NCBI GenBank assembly: GCA_030323885.1
Contig: CM059193.1
Span: forward strand, 71,019,997 to 71,083,996
DNA: 64,000 nucleotides
From: Branchipolynoe longqiensis
Lineage: Eukaryota > Annelida > Polychaeta > Phyllodocida > Polynoidae
Direction of reading: 5' to 3'
In this document: in pieces, positions 30,786 through 41,864 of the stretch
How positions within the stretch are numbered: the first letter of the stretch is position 1
Layout: each line of letters opens with the position of its first letter
The notes under the pieces: model-generated
Databases searched by the model: none
What the model was told of the DNA's origin: nothing
What the model saw: the letters and a program-made list of their open reading frames with translations, nothing else
Translations under genes and position numbers: made by a program

Positions 30786-31997
30786 TTATGGCAAATGCAT
30801 CTGAATGAAAGACTGGATTTCTGCTTTGATAAAACCAGTAGACCGGGGTAGCAGGCATGCTTCTCTGCTGACTAGCGATAGAAGTGATAGGACTATCCCT
30901 GGTTTCTTAATGATTAAATATCTCCTGGAATATATCTTGTATCTTATGAGCTGACATGAAGTTATGTGCAAGTTAATTCCTGTATCGTCATGCCATTGTT
31001 CTGGTTGAACTACATATAAAACACTATTAGGACTAATGTTTAGATTGTTGGTTGTATTGCTAATATGTGTATAATTCCAAATGTATAACAATAGCATTTC
31101 AATGTTTAATTGGCTTTGTTTTGGTTATTGAAATTATAAAGGGAACCAACCATCAATATGGGTCACTTACCTCAAACTAAAATTGTAATGGAAGAAGCTT
31201 GTATTGGGATTTTATTATATAACACAGCGAATATGATGAAAAAGTTAAACCTGAAAAAAAGAGAATATATATTTATATTTTACCTCGGTACTATGCCTCT
31301 GGCTACTCGTAGCCCAGGAAGAAGGAAGCACATCCGGGTCCAGCAATTAGCATAATCAGCTCACAGCAGGAGGATGTGTTGTGAGCAGCTCCGGCAGTTT
31401 TTCTACATTTAGTACAAAACCAAACAGGTTAGTATCTTTCAAACTCGATACATTGGTTTAGTTCATGTTAGCATTCACATACAAAGTTTTCTGAAACTTT
31501 TCGATAAGATATTACTGTTTTACAGCTTAGTTTCAATCGTAATTGACATGATCGATAGAACAATGTCTCCATTGTTTGGTTGTTAATTAAGCTGCCCATT
31601 GCCGAATGGAGAGATGTTTGGCAGGAGCCAGTTACATCGTTGGGGATTCATTCCCTGGGTCTCAATAAGATTCCCCATTTGTGATTCTCATTAAGGTGTA
31701 CCTCTGAGTCCTATAGTATTTTCTTCAACTTGTTGGCGAAAAAAGCCACAGGTGGGAGAAGTTTATAGGTACTTAGAGTGTGGGAGGGCACTGGTACTCT
31801 GGTCCATACCCCTCGTTTGGATCGGTTGGTTACCCATACCGTCATCCTGCAATTGTCTGTTAAGTATATGCCTGCATTAAAAATTGATTTAATGCCATAA
31901 AATGCACACCTAGTATAATTATACTCTAATTATCAGTGTGCTATTCCACCTAAGGCAATGCCTAAACATTGTTCTTTTTATTCACAGTCTCGGAGCC

Positions 31998-33364
31998 ATG
32001 GCTACGAAGCGGAGTAAGGCAGAGGCAACTCACGCACTCAGTACGCATGAAGACGCCACACCGCCTGTGCGGGTACAAAGGTTGCCCTCGCCAGAACAAA
32101 GGGATTCTGAGGAGGTGGGGGGGGGTATGATTCCGACCCCGGCCCCTCTGATAGGGACCTAGATGAGCAGGTTGCCAGGCTTGTGCAACAGAAGATGGAA
32201 GAAATGTTACCATCTAGAGCGGGTACGTCAAAGAAAAGGCGAACAAATGTTCCGCAAGACTCCGATGAGTCGGAATGGGAGGGCTTTTCGGAAGACCAGA
32301 CCTCAACAGACGATGACTCAGATGAGGAAGTGGTTGTGTCTGCAAGAAAGCGCAAACACAAAATGAGAGAAAATTCCTCAGGAGATGAGTACACTAAAGC
32401 CCGTAAAAGGAAGCTCCTCGTGAAGAAGACTAAGAAAACGTCTAAGAAGAGGAGGAAACACAAGTCCTCCTCTTTGGACTTGTCGTCAGACTCATCCACG
32501 ACGAGTTCAGACTCCGACACAAAGCACTCCGGCAAATATGCTAGATCATGTGGGAAAGAAACGAAAAAGTGTAAGGTGCTGAGACGCAAGAAAATACACA
32601 TAACAACGCTCATAAGGAAGACCATTCAAGGTCACTTTAACAGCTTGAATCAAGGTCATAATCAAGAAGGCCGAGAAATTCACAGCAATTAAAGGAATTC
32701 CGGAATCCGCCATCAAAGAGATGGATCCTGAGGTTAAACTCAGTGAAGAGAGGAAAAAGTTTGAGACGGCTCTCTACACGGTACATAAAGGGGTACTCTC
32801 GCCTCTTACAGCCATTACCCCCATCACCAACAGGATGATGGCACAGAAGAAGTTCTCGTCACTAGGTGACGATATGAATGGAGGAATTGCGTTACTAACA
32901 GCAACCAGCAACCACCTCTCCTACAGATGCTTTGAGAACGTATTTAAAGCGGTCTGCACAGACGCTGGAAAAGAGGTGGCACGGTCCAAGAAGATTACGG
33001 ACAATGATGGAAAGGAATACACACTATTCCTAGCACCAAAGCCCATTAAGGGCAAGCGGCTAGATGAGATGTTCGGCGGACAACTACAATACTTGTTCAA
33101 ACAAGTGAAGCCCAACTCCAAGTGCGGAAAACACATGGAAACCGACAAAAAGAAATTGGCTGACAGCAACTCCAACCGCTTCAAGAAACTGAGGCAGGAT
33201 TTTTGTAACTGAAGAACCGGCCAACGAGGAGGCCGGTTCAGAACCAACTTCACCTTCCAAGCAAGAGGAAGGGGCCAGAGGCAGTCGTTTGGCTGGAGTG
33301 ACGGGAACAGGCCCTTCAAGAGGGAGTTCAACACTCAGAAGCCGTTCCCCCGCCCAGTGAACAA
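31998..33364 (+). pseudogene. DIRS gag-like gene, frameshifted
   Basis: Starts MATKRSKAEATHAL. The frame is lost at a G homopolymer (about 32117-32126), resumes in another frame as SDRDLDEQVARLVQQKMEE, and carries an acidic region (DESEWEGFSEDQTSTDDDSD) followed by a Lys/Arg/Ser-rich stretch to a stop at about 32690. A further frame from about 32700 (MDPEVKLSEERKKF) to 33212 contains MFGGQLQYLFKQV, matching copy 1, and another shift leads to the Arg/Gly tail ending near 33364. At least three frame breaks make it non-functional. Some, especially in the G run, could be assembly errors. Confidence 0.75.
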
Positions 33365-33389
33365 ATAAAGTGGCAACGCAAACCATAGA

Positions 33390-34411
33390 AACCGTAACAG
33401 TAAGCAATGACTTTCAAGACGGTAACCTCAATAACTGTCTTTCGGAATGGAATACCGGGCGTGGTTGCTGAATCGGTAGAGCACAGGCCTCACATGCGGA
33501 AGACCGGGAGTTCGCGAGTGCTGTTCCCGGTCAAGTCAAACCAATGACTTAAAAATTGATACTTGTCACTTCCTTGCCTGGTGCTCGGCATTATTAGGAT
33601 AGGGCAAGGACTGGTTAGCTCGGTGTCAGGATAATGTGACTGAGTGGGATATCGGGTCATGGTGCCGGCGGCCTGATTTCCCAGTGGGGCAGCACTATAA
33701 AATCGCCATGAGTGTGTACTGTCACAAGTCGGTTCCCGTCCTGATATGACCTTAGATGTTGCTAGGATGTAAAACAACAAACAAACAAAACTCGGAATGG
33801 AATAAAGTTACAGATAACTTAACTATCCTTAGCCTAGCAGAAGGGGTAAGGATTCCGTTAATAGAAGAACCTATTCAAAATACAATACCATTTCCATTTA
33901 GGTTTCACGGTTCAGAACGTGAAGCATTAAACAATCAAGTCCTTAAGTTTTGCAAAAATGGCATTATAGAACCAGCACTACACGTTGCTGGGGAATTCAT
34001 CTCGAATATTTTCTTAAGACCGAAACCAAACGGGGATGTTAGACTAATTTTAGACCTAACTCTATTTAACAAATTTGTAGAATACAAACATTTTAAAATG
34101 TTTTTGTTAGAAACAGCGAGAGACTTAGTCAGACAAGGCGCTTGGCTAGCCAGCATTGACCTTAAAGATTCTATTACATGTTCCCCCCATTCAGCGTTCT
34201 CAGCAGAGTGGCCAGGAAGATCAAGATGGATGACACCCACGCAGTACTGATAGTACCAGCATGGGAAACATAACCATGGCTAGCGGCAATAACATAAGCA
34301 GCAAAAGACTTGATGAGCTTCCCAAGGGAAAGGAACAACCTTCAACATCAAGGACCACTAACAGTCCATGGTGACGTGTCGACAACACCCCCTTTGGCAT
34401 TCCTTTTCTAA
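33390..34411 (+). pseudogene. DIRS RT-RNase H remnant, SINE-interrupted and internally deleted
   Basis: The N-terminal part is split by the SINE at 33455-33791. After it, LRPKPNGDVRLILDLT and LASIDLKD match residues about 85-133 of the copy 1 RT. At about 34169 the sequence jumps to the copy 1 region with MFPPFSVLSRV, equivalent to codon 540 onward, and shifts frame. The YxDD box and the whole RNase H domain are therefore missing: roughly 1.2 kb relative to copy 1. The end of the frame shows additional stops. Confidence 0.85.
33455..33791 (+). mobile_element. SINE A inserted in DIRS RT, with 13-bp target duplication
   Basis: Complete head, body and family A tail, ending in 'acaacaaacaaacaaaac'. 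The word TCGGAATGGAATA occurs at 33442-33454 and again at 33792-33804, an exact target-site duplication. It defines the element ends precisely and dates the SINE after the DIRS insertion. Confidence 0.93.
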
Positions 34412-35337
34412 GGAAACATTTAGAACAATTTGGATAAGACAAAATAACAAAAGAAAGACTAATATCACATGCCTGGAGAAAAGGAACAGTGAAATTATAC
34501 ACAAGTTATTTAAAGAAATGCGGACTTCATTGCCTTCTCAAAGGAGTCAAACCGCTAAAACCTACAATAGCTCAAGTGTTACGATTTCTAAGAATATTAG
34601 AAGATGAAGGATAATGATTCGGTGCTATTAATGCAGCAAGATGTGCCTTATCCATTATTCTACCAAGAATAGATGGACAAACCGTTGGGAAACATCAGTT
34701 AGTACACTGGTTCATTAGATCGGTGTATGAAAGAAATCCACCCAAACCTAAATACAATAGGTTTTGGGATGTATCAATAGTATTCAAGTTATTCAAGTCA
34801 TGGCCTAGCAACAGACATTTGTCAATGAAAGACCTAGGATTTAAATTAGCAGTCTTATTACTGCTAGTTACAGGACACAGAGGCCAAACCATTGTGGCAC
34901 TTTCACTAGATGGACTAGAAATAGACAAGGATGAAGCTATATTTGATTTACAGACATTACTTAAATCAAATCGTACAGGGGACCCACTGTCCACAGTACC
35001 CATGACTAATTTCCCAGAGGATAAACGGAGATATGTAGTTTCGGCCACTAGGGCTTATATATCCAAGTCACGCGGAATCAGAAATTCCGGGCAACTACTA
35101 ATCAGCTTTATACGGCCACATCAAGTGATGTCAAGAGACACTCTTGCAAGGTGGACTATCATGGTGCTAAAAACACAAGCAGGAGTCAACACTGGACGCT
35201 ATGCGTCTCACTCAACGCATGGAGCCATGGTCTCCAACGCAAGACAATTAGGAATCTCAGTTAAGAGAATTCTTGCACACACGGGGTGGAAGACGGCTAG
35301 ATCGTTTGCAAAACATTACAACAAACGACTGTAAAAG
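34335..35337 (+). pseudogene. DIRS tyrosine recombinase, decayed
   Basis: Homologous to 23141-24250 throughout, with in-frame stops near 34435 (after LEQFG) and 34612 (after RILEDEG), then open from about 34615 to 35334. TGHRGQT keeps the first catalytic Arg, AHTGW keeps the His and KHYNKR keeps the Tyr, but HxxR reads SHSTHG: the second Arg is His, as expected from decay of a CpG in an Arg codon. Together with the stops this copy cannot be active. Confidence 0.88.
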
Positions 35338-35455
35338 CCAAGCGGCAAGGCGACATGCCTACTCACCAACTAGAAGCAGGTGAGAAAGAACATTAAATTA
35401 TGTACTCATATACATACTATGGTTACAACATAAAAGGATAAAAAATGAGATTACG

Positions 35456-35745
35456 TCAAATTCTTCCTGGGCTACAAGTAGCCAGAGGCGTGGTACCGAG
35501 GTAAAATATTATAGTTATACAAATCTTACCTGGGTACAGATGATGGATAACTGGTGTTTTCCTGAGGTACTAGCTTCGGATAGTCATGGGTCAGGGCCCA
35601 CCCACCCTACCCTACCACGACTATCATGTTTCGCTAGAACCGAATCGAAAACACTATAAGTATCCATATAGAGTTCAATCATTTTTTATCCTTAAAAGTA
35701 TGTAAAAGATTGCTGGATCCGGATGTGCTTCCTTCTCGCTGATCC
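35456..35745. repeat. DIRS copy 2 internal complementary region and right ITR
   Basis: 35456-35515 is the reverse complement of the left ITR (about 31270-31325) with few changes. 35705-35745 mirrors 31318-31352. Unlike copy 1, the two regions here no longer form a perfect inverted repeat, and the right end runs into TA-rich sequence. Confidence 0.8.
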
Positions 35746-35759
35746 GTATATATGTATAT

Positions 35760-36749
35760 TTATATATACATATCCTTAAAAGTATATATATATATATATA
35801 TATATATATAGCATAATTGAATACAGCTCTGAGAAATAATATCAGGGTAATGTGTCACCTGTTGACCTAATTTCATTCTTGGGTTCCTCTTTTTGTTTTC
35901 GGGTTTTAACACATACACACATTAAATGCCATTCTTGTAGACTATACAGAGGGTGCAAAGTAGCAAGCAGGCCTGTTTAAGAAGTGTCATCACTCCTACT
36001 CCAGTTGTATTAGAGCAGGACTGAGACAATTCCTTGGTAGAAGGAAGGAAAGTATTGAAACACTTGAAAGACTTGACTCCCCCCACAGTAAGCCTCTGAG
36101 GGCGTGGGTTGTTTGTTCTGTTTTGGTCTTCACCTCGTCGTTCTGCTTGAAGCCTGTTGTGCGATGTGCATGCCACCTCAGTGTAAGACCCCTGCCCCCT
36201 ACCGTTGTCTTTGTTGCTGCGAATGCTTGGAAAATGAAATTTTAAATAAAAAAATAAAAAATAAACACCACTTCGCTATTGGGAATAATCTCACCAACCC
36301 CGGTTTTCTTGGACACATTTTGTTGGCATTCAATCACTATCAGCTTCTAGGCATGATTTAGGATTGTTGAATCTTCTCTTAGATAATAAACTCAGCCCCT
36401 CCTCAATTCCCACCACCCCCCCCCCCCCAAAATATTTTTTAAAGACACAGAAAAATAAACATCCCACCCCCAAAAAACAAGAATTCTATTTTAAGTTATT
36501 TATCTTTTTTTTTAAGGCGGGGAATGAAAATAAAATGAATTTAAAAAAAAGAAAACATGAGTTTTCAACGGATTTTAAAATTAATTAATTAATTTACCAA
36601 CATTACCAAGTGTTCCACTGGTAATCTGGGTTGATGAGTTTGTGACCTGACGAAGTAAACTGCCGCCGACGTTATAGGGAGGCTGCCATTGTGCTGACAA
36701 GCTGTAGACAGGTTAAGTGGTAACGTGGCTTCTGATTGGTTACCTGCAG
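35760..36749. other. Intronic stretch, no gene
   Basis: (TA)n at 35785-35810, poly-C at 36415-36428, and A-rich sequence at 36430-36560. Short ORFs lack any family resemblance. The last bases form the acceptor of the next SNX exon. Confidence 0.6.
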
Positions 36750-36840
36750 ATTCAACACCTTCAGCAAACAAGGCGGAGATGCTTACCTGTTCGGGACGAG
36801 CGCGCCGGTACCAGAGTCTGAGAAGCTGGCAATTGTCGTG
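36750..36840 (+). CDS. SNX18-like: SNX9/18/33-family sorting nexin, pre-PX exon
   Basis: Acceptor 'gattggttacctgcag', donor GTATGT. The first base completes a codon begun upstream, then 30 codons run FNTFSKQGGDAYLFG to SEKLAIVV. The family has a conserved segment immediately before PX with the pattern LN.F..F.K.GGEAF.LG and a V-rich strand, which this matches well. The exon ends on a codon boundary, in phase with 38805. Its incoming phase does not fit the exon ending at 19338, so at least one exon between them is unseen. This exon was found by similarity and splice sites only; no long ORF marks it. Confidence 0.85.
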
Positions 36841-36944
36841 GTATGTACATGTTCTTTATTTTTGTAGGATCCATGTTGTCTCCATTCCTCTCAATGTACA
36901 GATGTACTACTGGTCTTCCTGACATGGTGACAGATACAATGGAG

Positions 36945-37015
36945 CTCCCCTCCTCCCCCCTCCCCCCCCCCCTATCTCCCCCCCCCCTACCTCCCCCCCC
37001 CCCCCCCCCCCGCCG
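36945..37015. repeat. Poly-C tract
   Basis: Runs of 8-20 C separated by single T or TA, about 105 bp after an exon. Likely to be length-variable and error-prone in assembly. Confidence 0.9.
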
Positions 37016-37033
37016 CGGAGCATGCTACAAACC

Positions 37034-37475
37034 AGACGGGATGACCGAATGAGTTGAGCGTCCGTCTCCTGTTTTGGGAGATCGGGGATCCGAACCCATG
37101 GGTTTGTGACTTCGAAACCTGGTCGAGTCAAACCATCGACTTAAAAATTTATACTGGTCGCTTCCTGGCCTTGCGCTCAGCATTATTAGGATAGGAGAAG
37201 GACTGGTTGGCTCAGTGTCAGGATAATGTGACTGAGTGGGGTATCAGGACCCCCAATAGCCAATGTCTACTTTTGTGCTGGGGGGTCGTTTAACAAATAA
37301 ACAAATAAACAAACAAAAGAGTGGGGTATCAGGATATGGTGCTGGTGGCCTGGTCTCCCTGTGTGGCAGCACTATAAAGTCGCCATGAGTACGCACTGTC
37401 ACAAGTCGGTACCTATCCCGATATAACCTGAGATGTTGCTAGGACATAAAACAACAAACAAACAGCATGCTATAG
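37034..37475 (+). mobile_element. SINE A carrying a 69-bp retroinsertion
   Basis: Complete head ('atgaccgaatgagttgagcg'), body and tail. Within the tail, 37250-37318 is an extra 69-bp block ending in (AAACAAAT)-type A-rich sequence and flanked by the exact 16-nt word GAGTGGGGTATCAGGA (37234-37249 and 37319-37334). Confidence 0.88.
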
Positions 37476-37954
37476 AGTAAGCTGCTGCCCACAACATTAG
37501 TTCTTGCTGTTGCCGTCAGAGGGCAGGTTGGTGGTGGAAATATTCTGTAAGCCCTTTTTCACGCAGTGAGCTGCTATCCACAACATTAGTTCTTGTTATT
37601 GCCATCAGAGGGCAGGTTGGGGGGAAAGATTCTATAAGCCCTTTTCCGTAGAGTAAGGTTTTTTGTGTGTGTTGTTGGTGGTAATTTATTTACCCTGCCT
37701 ATAACGGATAAGTGTGTTAACTTGTTTTCACCGCTGGGCAGCACTAGCCTAATTTGATTCAGATCTTTTGAATGTTGTCTTAGTAGTAATTTTGGATTTC
37801 TTGCTTATGGGATGTAACTGTTTGTAGATTGCAAAGAATCCAAAATTCAGATTTTACCATTTTTTGTGTTAGTTGAATTACCTATTTAAAAAAAAAATTG
37901 TGTTATATGTGGTGCTATTGTGATAGCATGAGTTATTGCCACTACCGTCAGAGG

Positions 37955-38045
37955 GCTGGTCGGTGGTGGTAGTGGTAGTGGTGGTAGTGGTAGTGGTAGT
38001 TGTGGTAGTGGTAGTGGTAGTGGTAGTGGTAGTAGTAGTGGTAAG
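37955..38045. repeat. (GGTAGT)n microsatellite
   Basis: About 15 hexamers with GTGGTA variants. Minus-strand ORFs here are poly-Thr or Leu/Pro artefacts. Confidence 0.9.
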
Positions 38046-38059
38046 CCTATACAAGACGT

Positions 38060-38800
38060 TTTCCACCGATTGGTAGTGGTAAGCCTCAAAATGTCCTTTT
38101 CTACAGAGCACAGTGAACTGCTAACCACAATATTAGTTCAACTCGCTATGAACCCTGCACTCAGGGGGTCACATATAATAGACTTCCTACGGTAGACCTG
38201 CACAAACAGGCTAATATTTGCATGCTCGAAACTAGAAGAGAAACACACCTTAGAATACTAGCTTGTGACTATGTAGAAAAATACAAAACAACAAGTAGAA
38301 AAGTCACGAGCTGATGAGGCACATGTGCTAAGAACAGAAAGATCCAACTGTGGGTGCTTTGATAGAAGCGTAATAGCTATGAGCATAAAAGCTTGGAATA
38401 GCCAAAGCAGTGCTCTAAGAAACACCAAAGCACTAAAAGAATACAAAAAGAAAATTGAGAAATGTTCGAAGTGAGATATAGATAAAGAAATATGTACTAA
38501 GTAATAGATCAGGGATAAACGGTACGTAAGCCAGAAAACATAAAAAACGAATAGGGAGACACAACAAACTATGCACAAAAATATAATAAAAAACAAAAAC
38601 AAATTGGAAATACCATAAACAAGTTTACAGAAATTATAGCTTACAGGAAATCAATCCATATGAATTATGACCACTACTGCACAGCGGCGAAAGCAAGTGC
38701 ATGCACTTAACTGTTATGAGCAGAATAAACAAACAATCACACACAAAATAACACACAAAACAACATATGTACGCGTATTTAAAACCGTGCGTCTGTTGCA
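38060..38800. other. Intronic stretch, no gene
   Basis: A-rich sequence without a recognised element. It ends in the acceptor 'gtctgttgcaacag' of the next exon. Confidence 0.55.
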
Positions 38801-38804
38801 ACAG

Positions 38805-38927
38805 GAAATGGAGGACGGCCCCTTCTGGAAGCCCGTAGAACCTTTCACCTGCATCATCGCATCGCCAAAGAAGGAGACCAAGTTCCACGGAATGAAGACC
38901 TTCATCGCCTACCAACTCACACCCACG
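38805..38927 (+). CDS. SNX18-like: SNX9/18/33-family sorting nexin, PX exon 1
   Basis: Forty-one codons, phase 0 at both ends, acceptor CAACAG, donor GTAAGT. EMEDGPFWKPVEPFTCIIAS followed by PKKETKFHGMKTFIAYQLTP corresponds to the first strands of the PX domain (family pattern: G..W.....PF.C.I..P.K..KF.GMKS.I.Y.L.PT). PX binds phosphoinositides on endosomal or plasma membranes and packs against the BAR domain. Strong match; the frame joins directly to 48123. Confidence 0.95.
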
Positions 38928-39114
38928 GTAAGTAACCACTTACCCCGTCAGGGGGCGCCAATGTCACCGGTGCTGGTTTACCTCTCCGACACCAGGAGGC
39001 GCCAGTAGCGTTTCACCATGTGGCGTATTTCTGCTGCAGCAGCATCAGTAACACTAGCACTAGTAATAACAGTAGTAGTAGTAGTAGCAGAAAAGCAGTA
39101 GTTAGTATTGCTTA

Positions 39115-39325
39115 GCCAGATGTGTTTAACAAAGGAGTTGAGTGCCTGCCTCCCATATGGCAGGTTGCGGGGTTCAAATCCTGACTGAGTCAAGTTAATT
39201 ACTCAAACAAATTATACTTGCCACTACCAATCCTGACGCTCGACACTACTAGGATAGGGCAACGAGCAGTGCAATGAAGAAGACCAGTTGTCGGCAACGG
39301 TTTCCCTTGCTTAATCAATGAATGT
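39115..39325 (+). mobile_element. SINE B
   Basis: Head 'aggagttgagtgcctgcctc' with 'gggttcaaatcctgactgag', body, and family B tail 'gcagtgcaatgaagaagacc' and 'tttcccttgcttaatcaatg'. Confidence 0.8.
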
Positions 39326-39329
39326 AGCA

Positions 39330-40235
39330 AAATGTTAGCGCCCTTGAGGCTGCAGGCTTTTCGTATCTGTGGCGATGGCTGTTTGCGCCTAGAAGTGAAT
39401 TTAACTTAATTGTGCGTGCCACATTTGATGTAACATATTTATCTGTCTGAGCTACCTAGCAGTCTTGGTGGATAATGGAATGATCTTGTCTTAGCCCACA
39501 GATTGTAAGGTCTATCCTAGAAGTGCACTGGAATTTTCAAATTTGATTGTGGTATATTTATAAATTAATTTGGCGGGGTGAACATAATACACAATTAGTG
39601 TGTTTAACAGGACGGTTTAATATTGGTGAATTGAACAGCATTTAATTTTTATATATTTATTTAACATATGTTTCCTTAAGTTTAATCATCTTTCTGAGTT
39701 GTGTGCAACAAGTTCCAACGGGAATTTTGCTACAAATAATCCCGAGGAATTTTTCAGTTGTTCGTGCTGTTTCTGGTGTTTTTGTTTCCTTATTAACTTA
39801 TTTTTATTTTGTAGTTAACTGTCCATAGTTTTTCTCACTAAACACATTTATTTAATTTATCAGTTTTCAATTTAAATTTGGTAACCGCCCTTACAAGAGC
39901 TAAGAACAAAAACAACTAGATGTATATATATAGGGTTTTTTCCTGGGTTAATCATTAATTATCACAGTCGGTTTTGACACATAGGTGTGTGCTATATTTT
40001 GCCTTACAACGAGGCAGCTAGCTCTCTCTTTTTTAATTCTTCAAAATAAAAAATCGTTTTTGTTCTTTTTTAAACTTTAAATTCCACACATAGAGAAAAT
40101 ACGATACTAACAAATCATGTCCCTATGGAGCCAAAGTCTTTGGATACTTTTTTGCCCCACATATGAATCTTCAATTCTCGCCACCTCACGTATATATTAT
40201 ATATAAACATATATATTATATATAAACTATATATA
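39330..40235. other. Intronic stretch, no gene
   Basis: AT-rich, with (TATA)n at 40190-40235. Nothing recognised. Confidence 0.55.
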
Positions 40236-40237
40236 TA

Positions 40238-40590
40238 CCAGACAGGATGGCCGAATGAGTAGAGCGTCCGTCTCCTGTTTTGGGAGAACGGGAGATCCGA
40301 ACCCGTGAGTTCGAATCCTGGTCGAGTCAAACCAATAACTTAAAAATTGAGACCTGTCGCTTCCTAGCCTGGAGCTCGGCATTATTAGGATAGGGCAAGG
40401 ACTGGTTGGCTCAGTGTCAGGATAATGTGACTGAGTGGGATATCAGGTCATGGTGCTGGCCACCTGGTTTCCCAGTGGGGCAGCACTATAAAGTCGCCAT
40501 GAGTGCGCACTGTCACAAGTCGGTACCTGTCCTGATATGACCTTAGATGTTGCTAGGACGTAAAAACAACAACAAAACAAACAAACAAAT
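40238..40590 (+). mobile_element. SINE A, best full-length copy
   Basis: Head 'cagacaggatggccgaatga', A-box-like 'atgagtagagcg', B-box-like 'gagttcgaatcctggtcgag', body 'cttcctagcctggagctcgg', the complete family A tail, and a 3' end of 'gctaggacgtaaaaacaaca' then (CAAA)n. It is the best reference for the family in this window. Confidence 0.92.
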
Positions 40591-40599
40591 TGAAACTAT

Positions 40600-40986
40600 A
40601 TATTAACCTGATGTATCAAAAAACTGTAATTAGATTTTTAAATTAGTACTCCACAATTTATGCCACCTCATTTCATGACTTCTTAAAGATTTGTTTACAC
40701 AAACGGACATATTAATATTAACCACCGTTTTAATTTTTAAAAGGTCATTACTATTTGGATTTGTCTCGCAAGAGAGCAATACAACAAGGGCCGCTGTTAG
40801 TGTTAGCCTTTTGTTTAGGGGTCGTTTTAAGTTTTGATCATTTCCACTGTTGTAGGCCTACTACTTTGCCCACAACCCCCCCATCTCTTCACACCCTATC
40901 AAAGTAGCAAGCATCAACTTTGAATTAGCACAACATAACAGTGGTGTAGGTTATATAAACATTTGATTAAACCATACAAGTCTTAC

Positions 40987-41027
<41 letters not shown>

Positions 41028-41860
41028 CCCATTTCAGTTGTACGCTTTGTATTTGTATGCACTGTGGAAATGTTGGAAAGTTTAGATGACCCTTTAAATT
41101 TTAATGGAGTCATAAACAAGCATTTACCGGCAACAACAATGAATACTTTAAAAGTTAAAGTCACCCGGTATAGTTCACTGAGATGACAAACAAACTCCGA
41201 ATGTAATGTATGAATGATGTCACGGGTGGGATTCCCTCATCACATGACCTAATATGGTTCCCTGACATGACCAAATATAGTTCCACATACACCGGGAAAC
41301 ACGAGGGAATGAGCCCCTTTTAGGTTGCACTTGCACAGTAGCCATTGTGGCACTCTCCCTCCACATATTCAGTTACACAAACTGAAACGGTGCGCTTGGA
41401 GAGCATTTGTCGGAGTACGGTTCCAGTCTCAGCAGCCTATACCACGTCCCTTTAACAACCACAAGAGTAACAATGTCTGCCCCGTGCCGACGTGTACTGC
41501 ACCCATTGCCTTGTTACTGCAGATGTAGGTTCTTAAGTCGGCATTTCTTGTCTTGAAAACTCCTTCTGCCGCTGTTTAGTCTCAATGTTGCCTGTTTTCA
41601 GTTTTACCCCCTGACTAATGAGTCTGACACTGTGAGTAGTATACCGCTGACCACCATGGGGGCCTTGCTTACTGGTAGATCCGTGGTCATTGTCTGTGGA
41701 TTGTTTAGTAGTGTACCGATCTAAATTATTACTTTCTTCCTTTAGATTTTATAAGAGATTTGTTAATCTTTAAACAAACAAAGATTTCAGGAAGAAAAGT
41801 AATATATGAATGAATCAGTGATTTGTATATATAGACTATGATAATTTATAGGTTGTAATG
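40600..41860. other. Intronic stretch, no gene
   Basis: Contains (CA)n at about 40990-41027. The remainder shows no exon-like or element-like structure that I can support. Confidence 0.55.
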
Positions 41861-41864
41861 GTTT

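Larger units (their letters stand above)
31275..35745 (+). mobile_element. DIRS-type retrotransposon, copy 2, defective
   Basis: The left ITR at about 31275-31352 ('tacctcggtactatgcctct', 'gaaggaagcacatccgggtc') is mirrored by the internal complementary region at 35456-35515 ('gtagccagaggcgtggtacc') and the right ITR at about 35705-35745 ('gctggatccggatgtgcttc'). Between them lie gag, an internally deleted RT and a decayed recombinase, plus one SINE. Same orientation as copy 1 and as the SNX gene. No direct repeats flank it, as expected for recombinase-mediated insertion. Confidence 0.85.
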
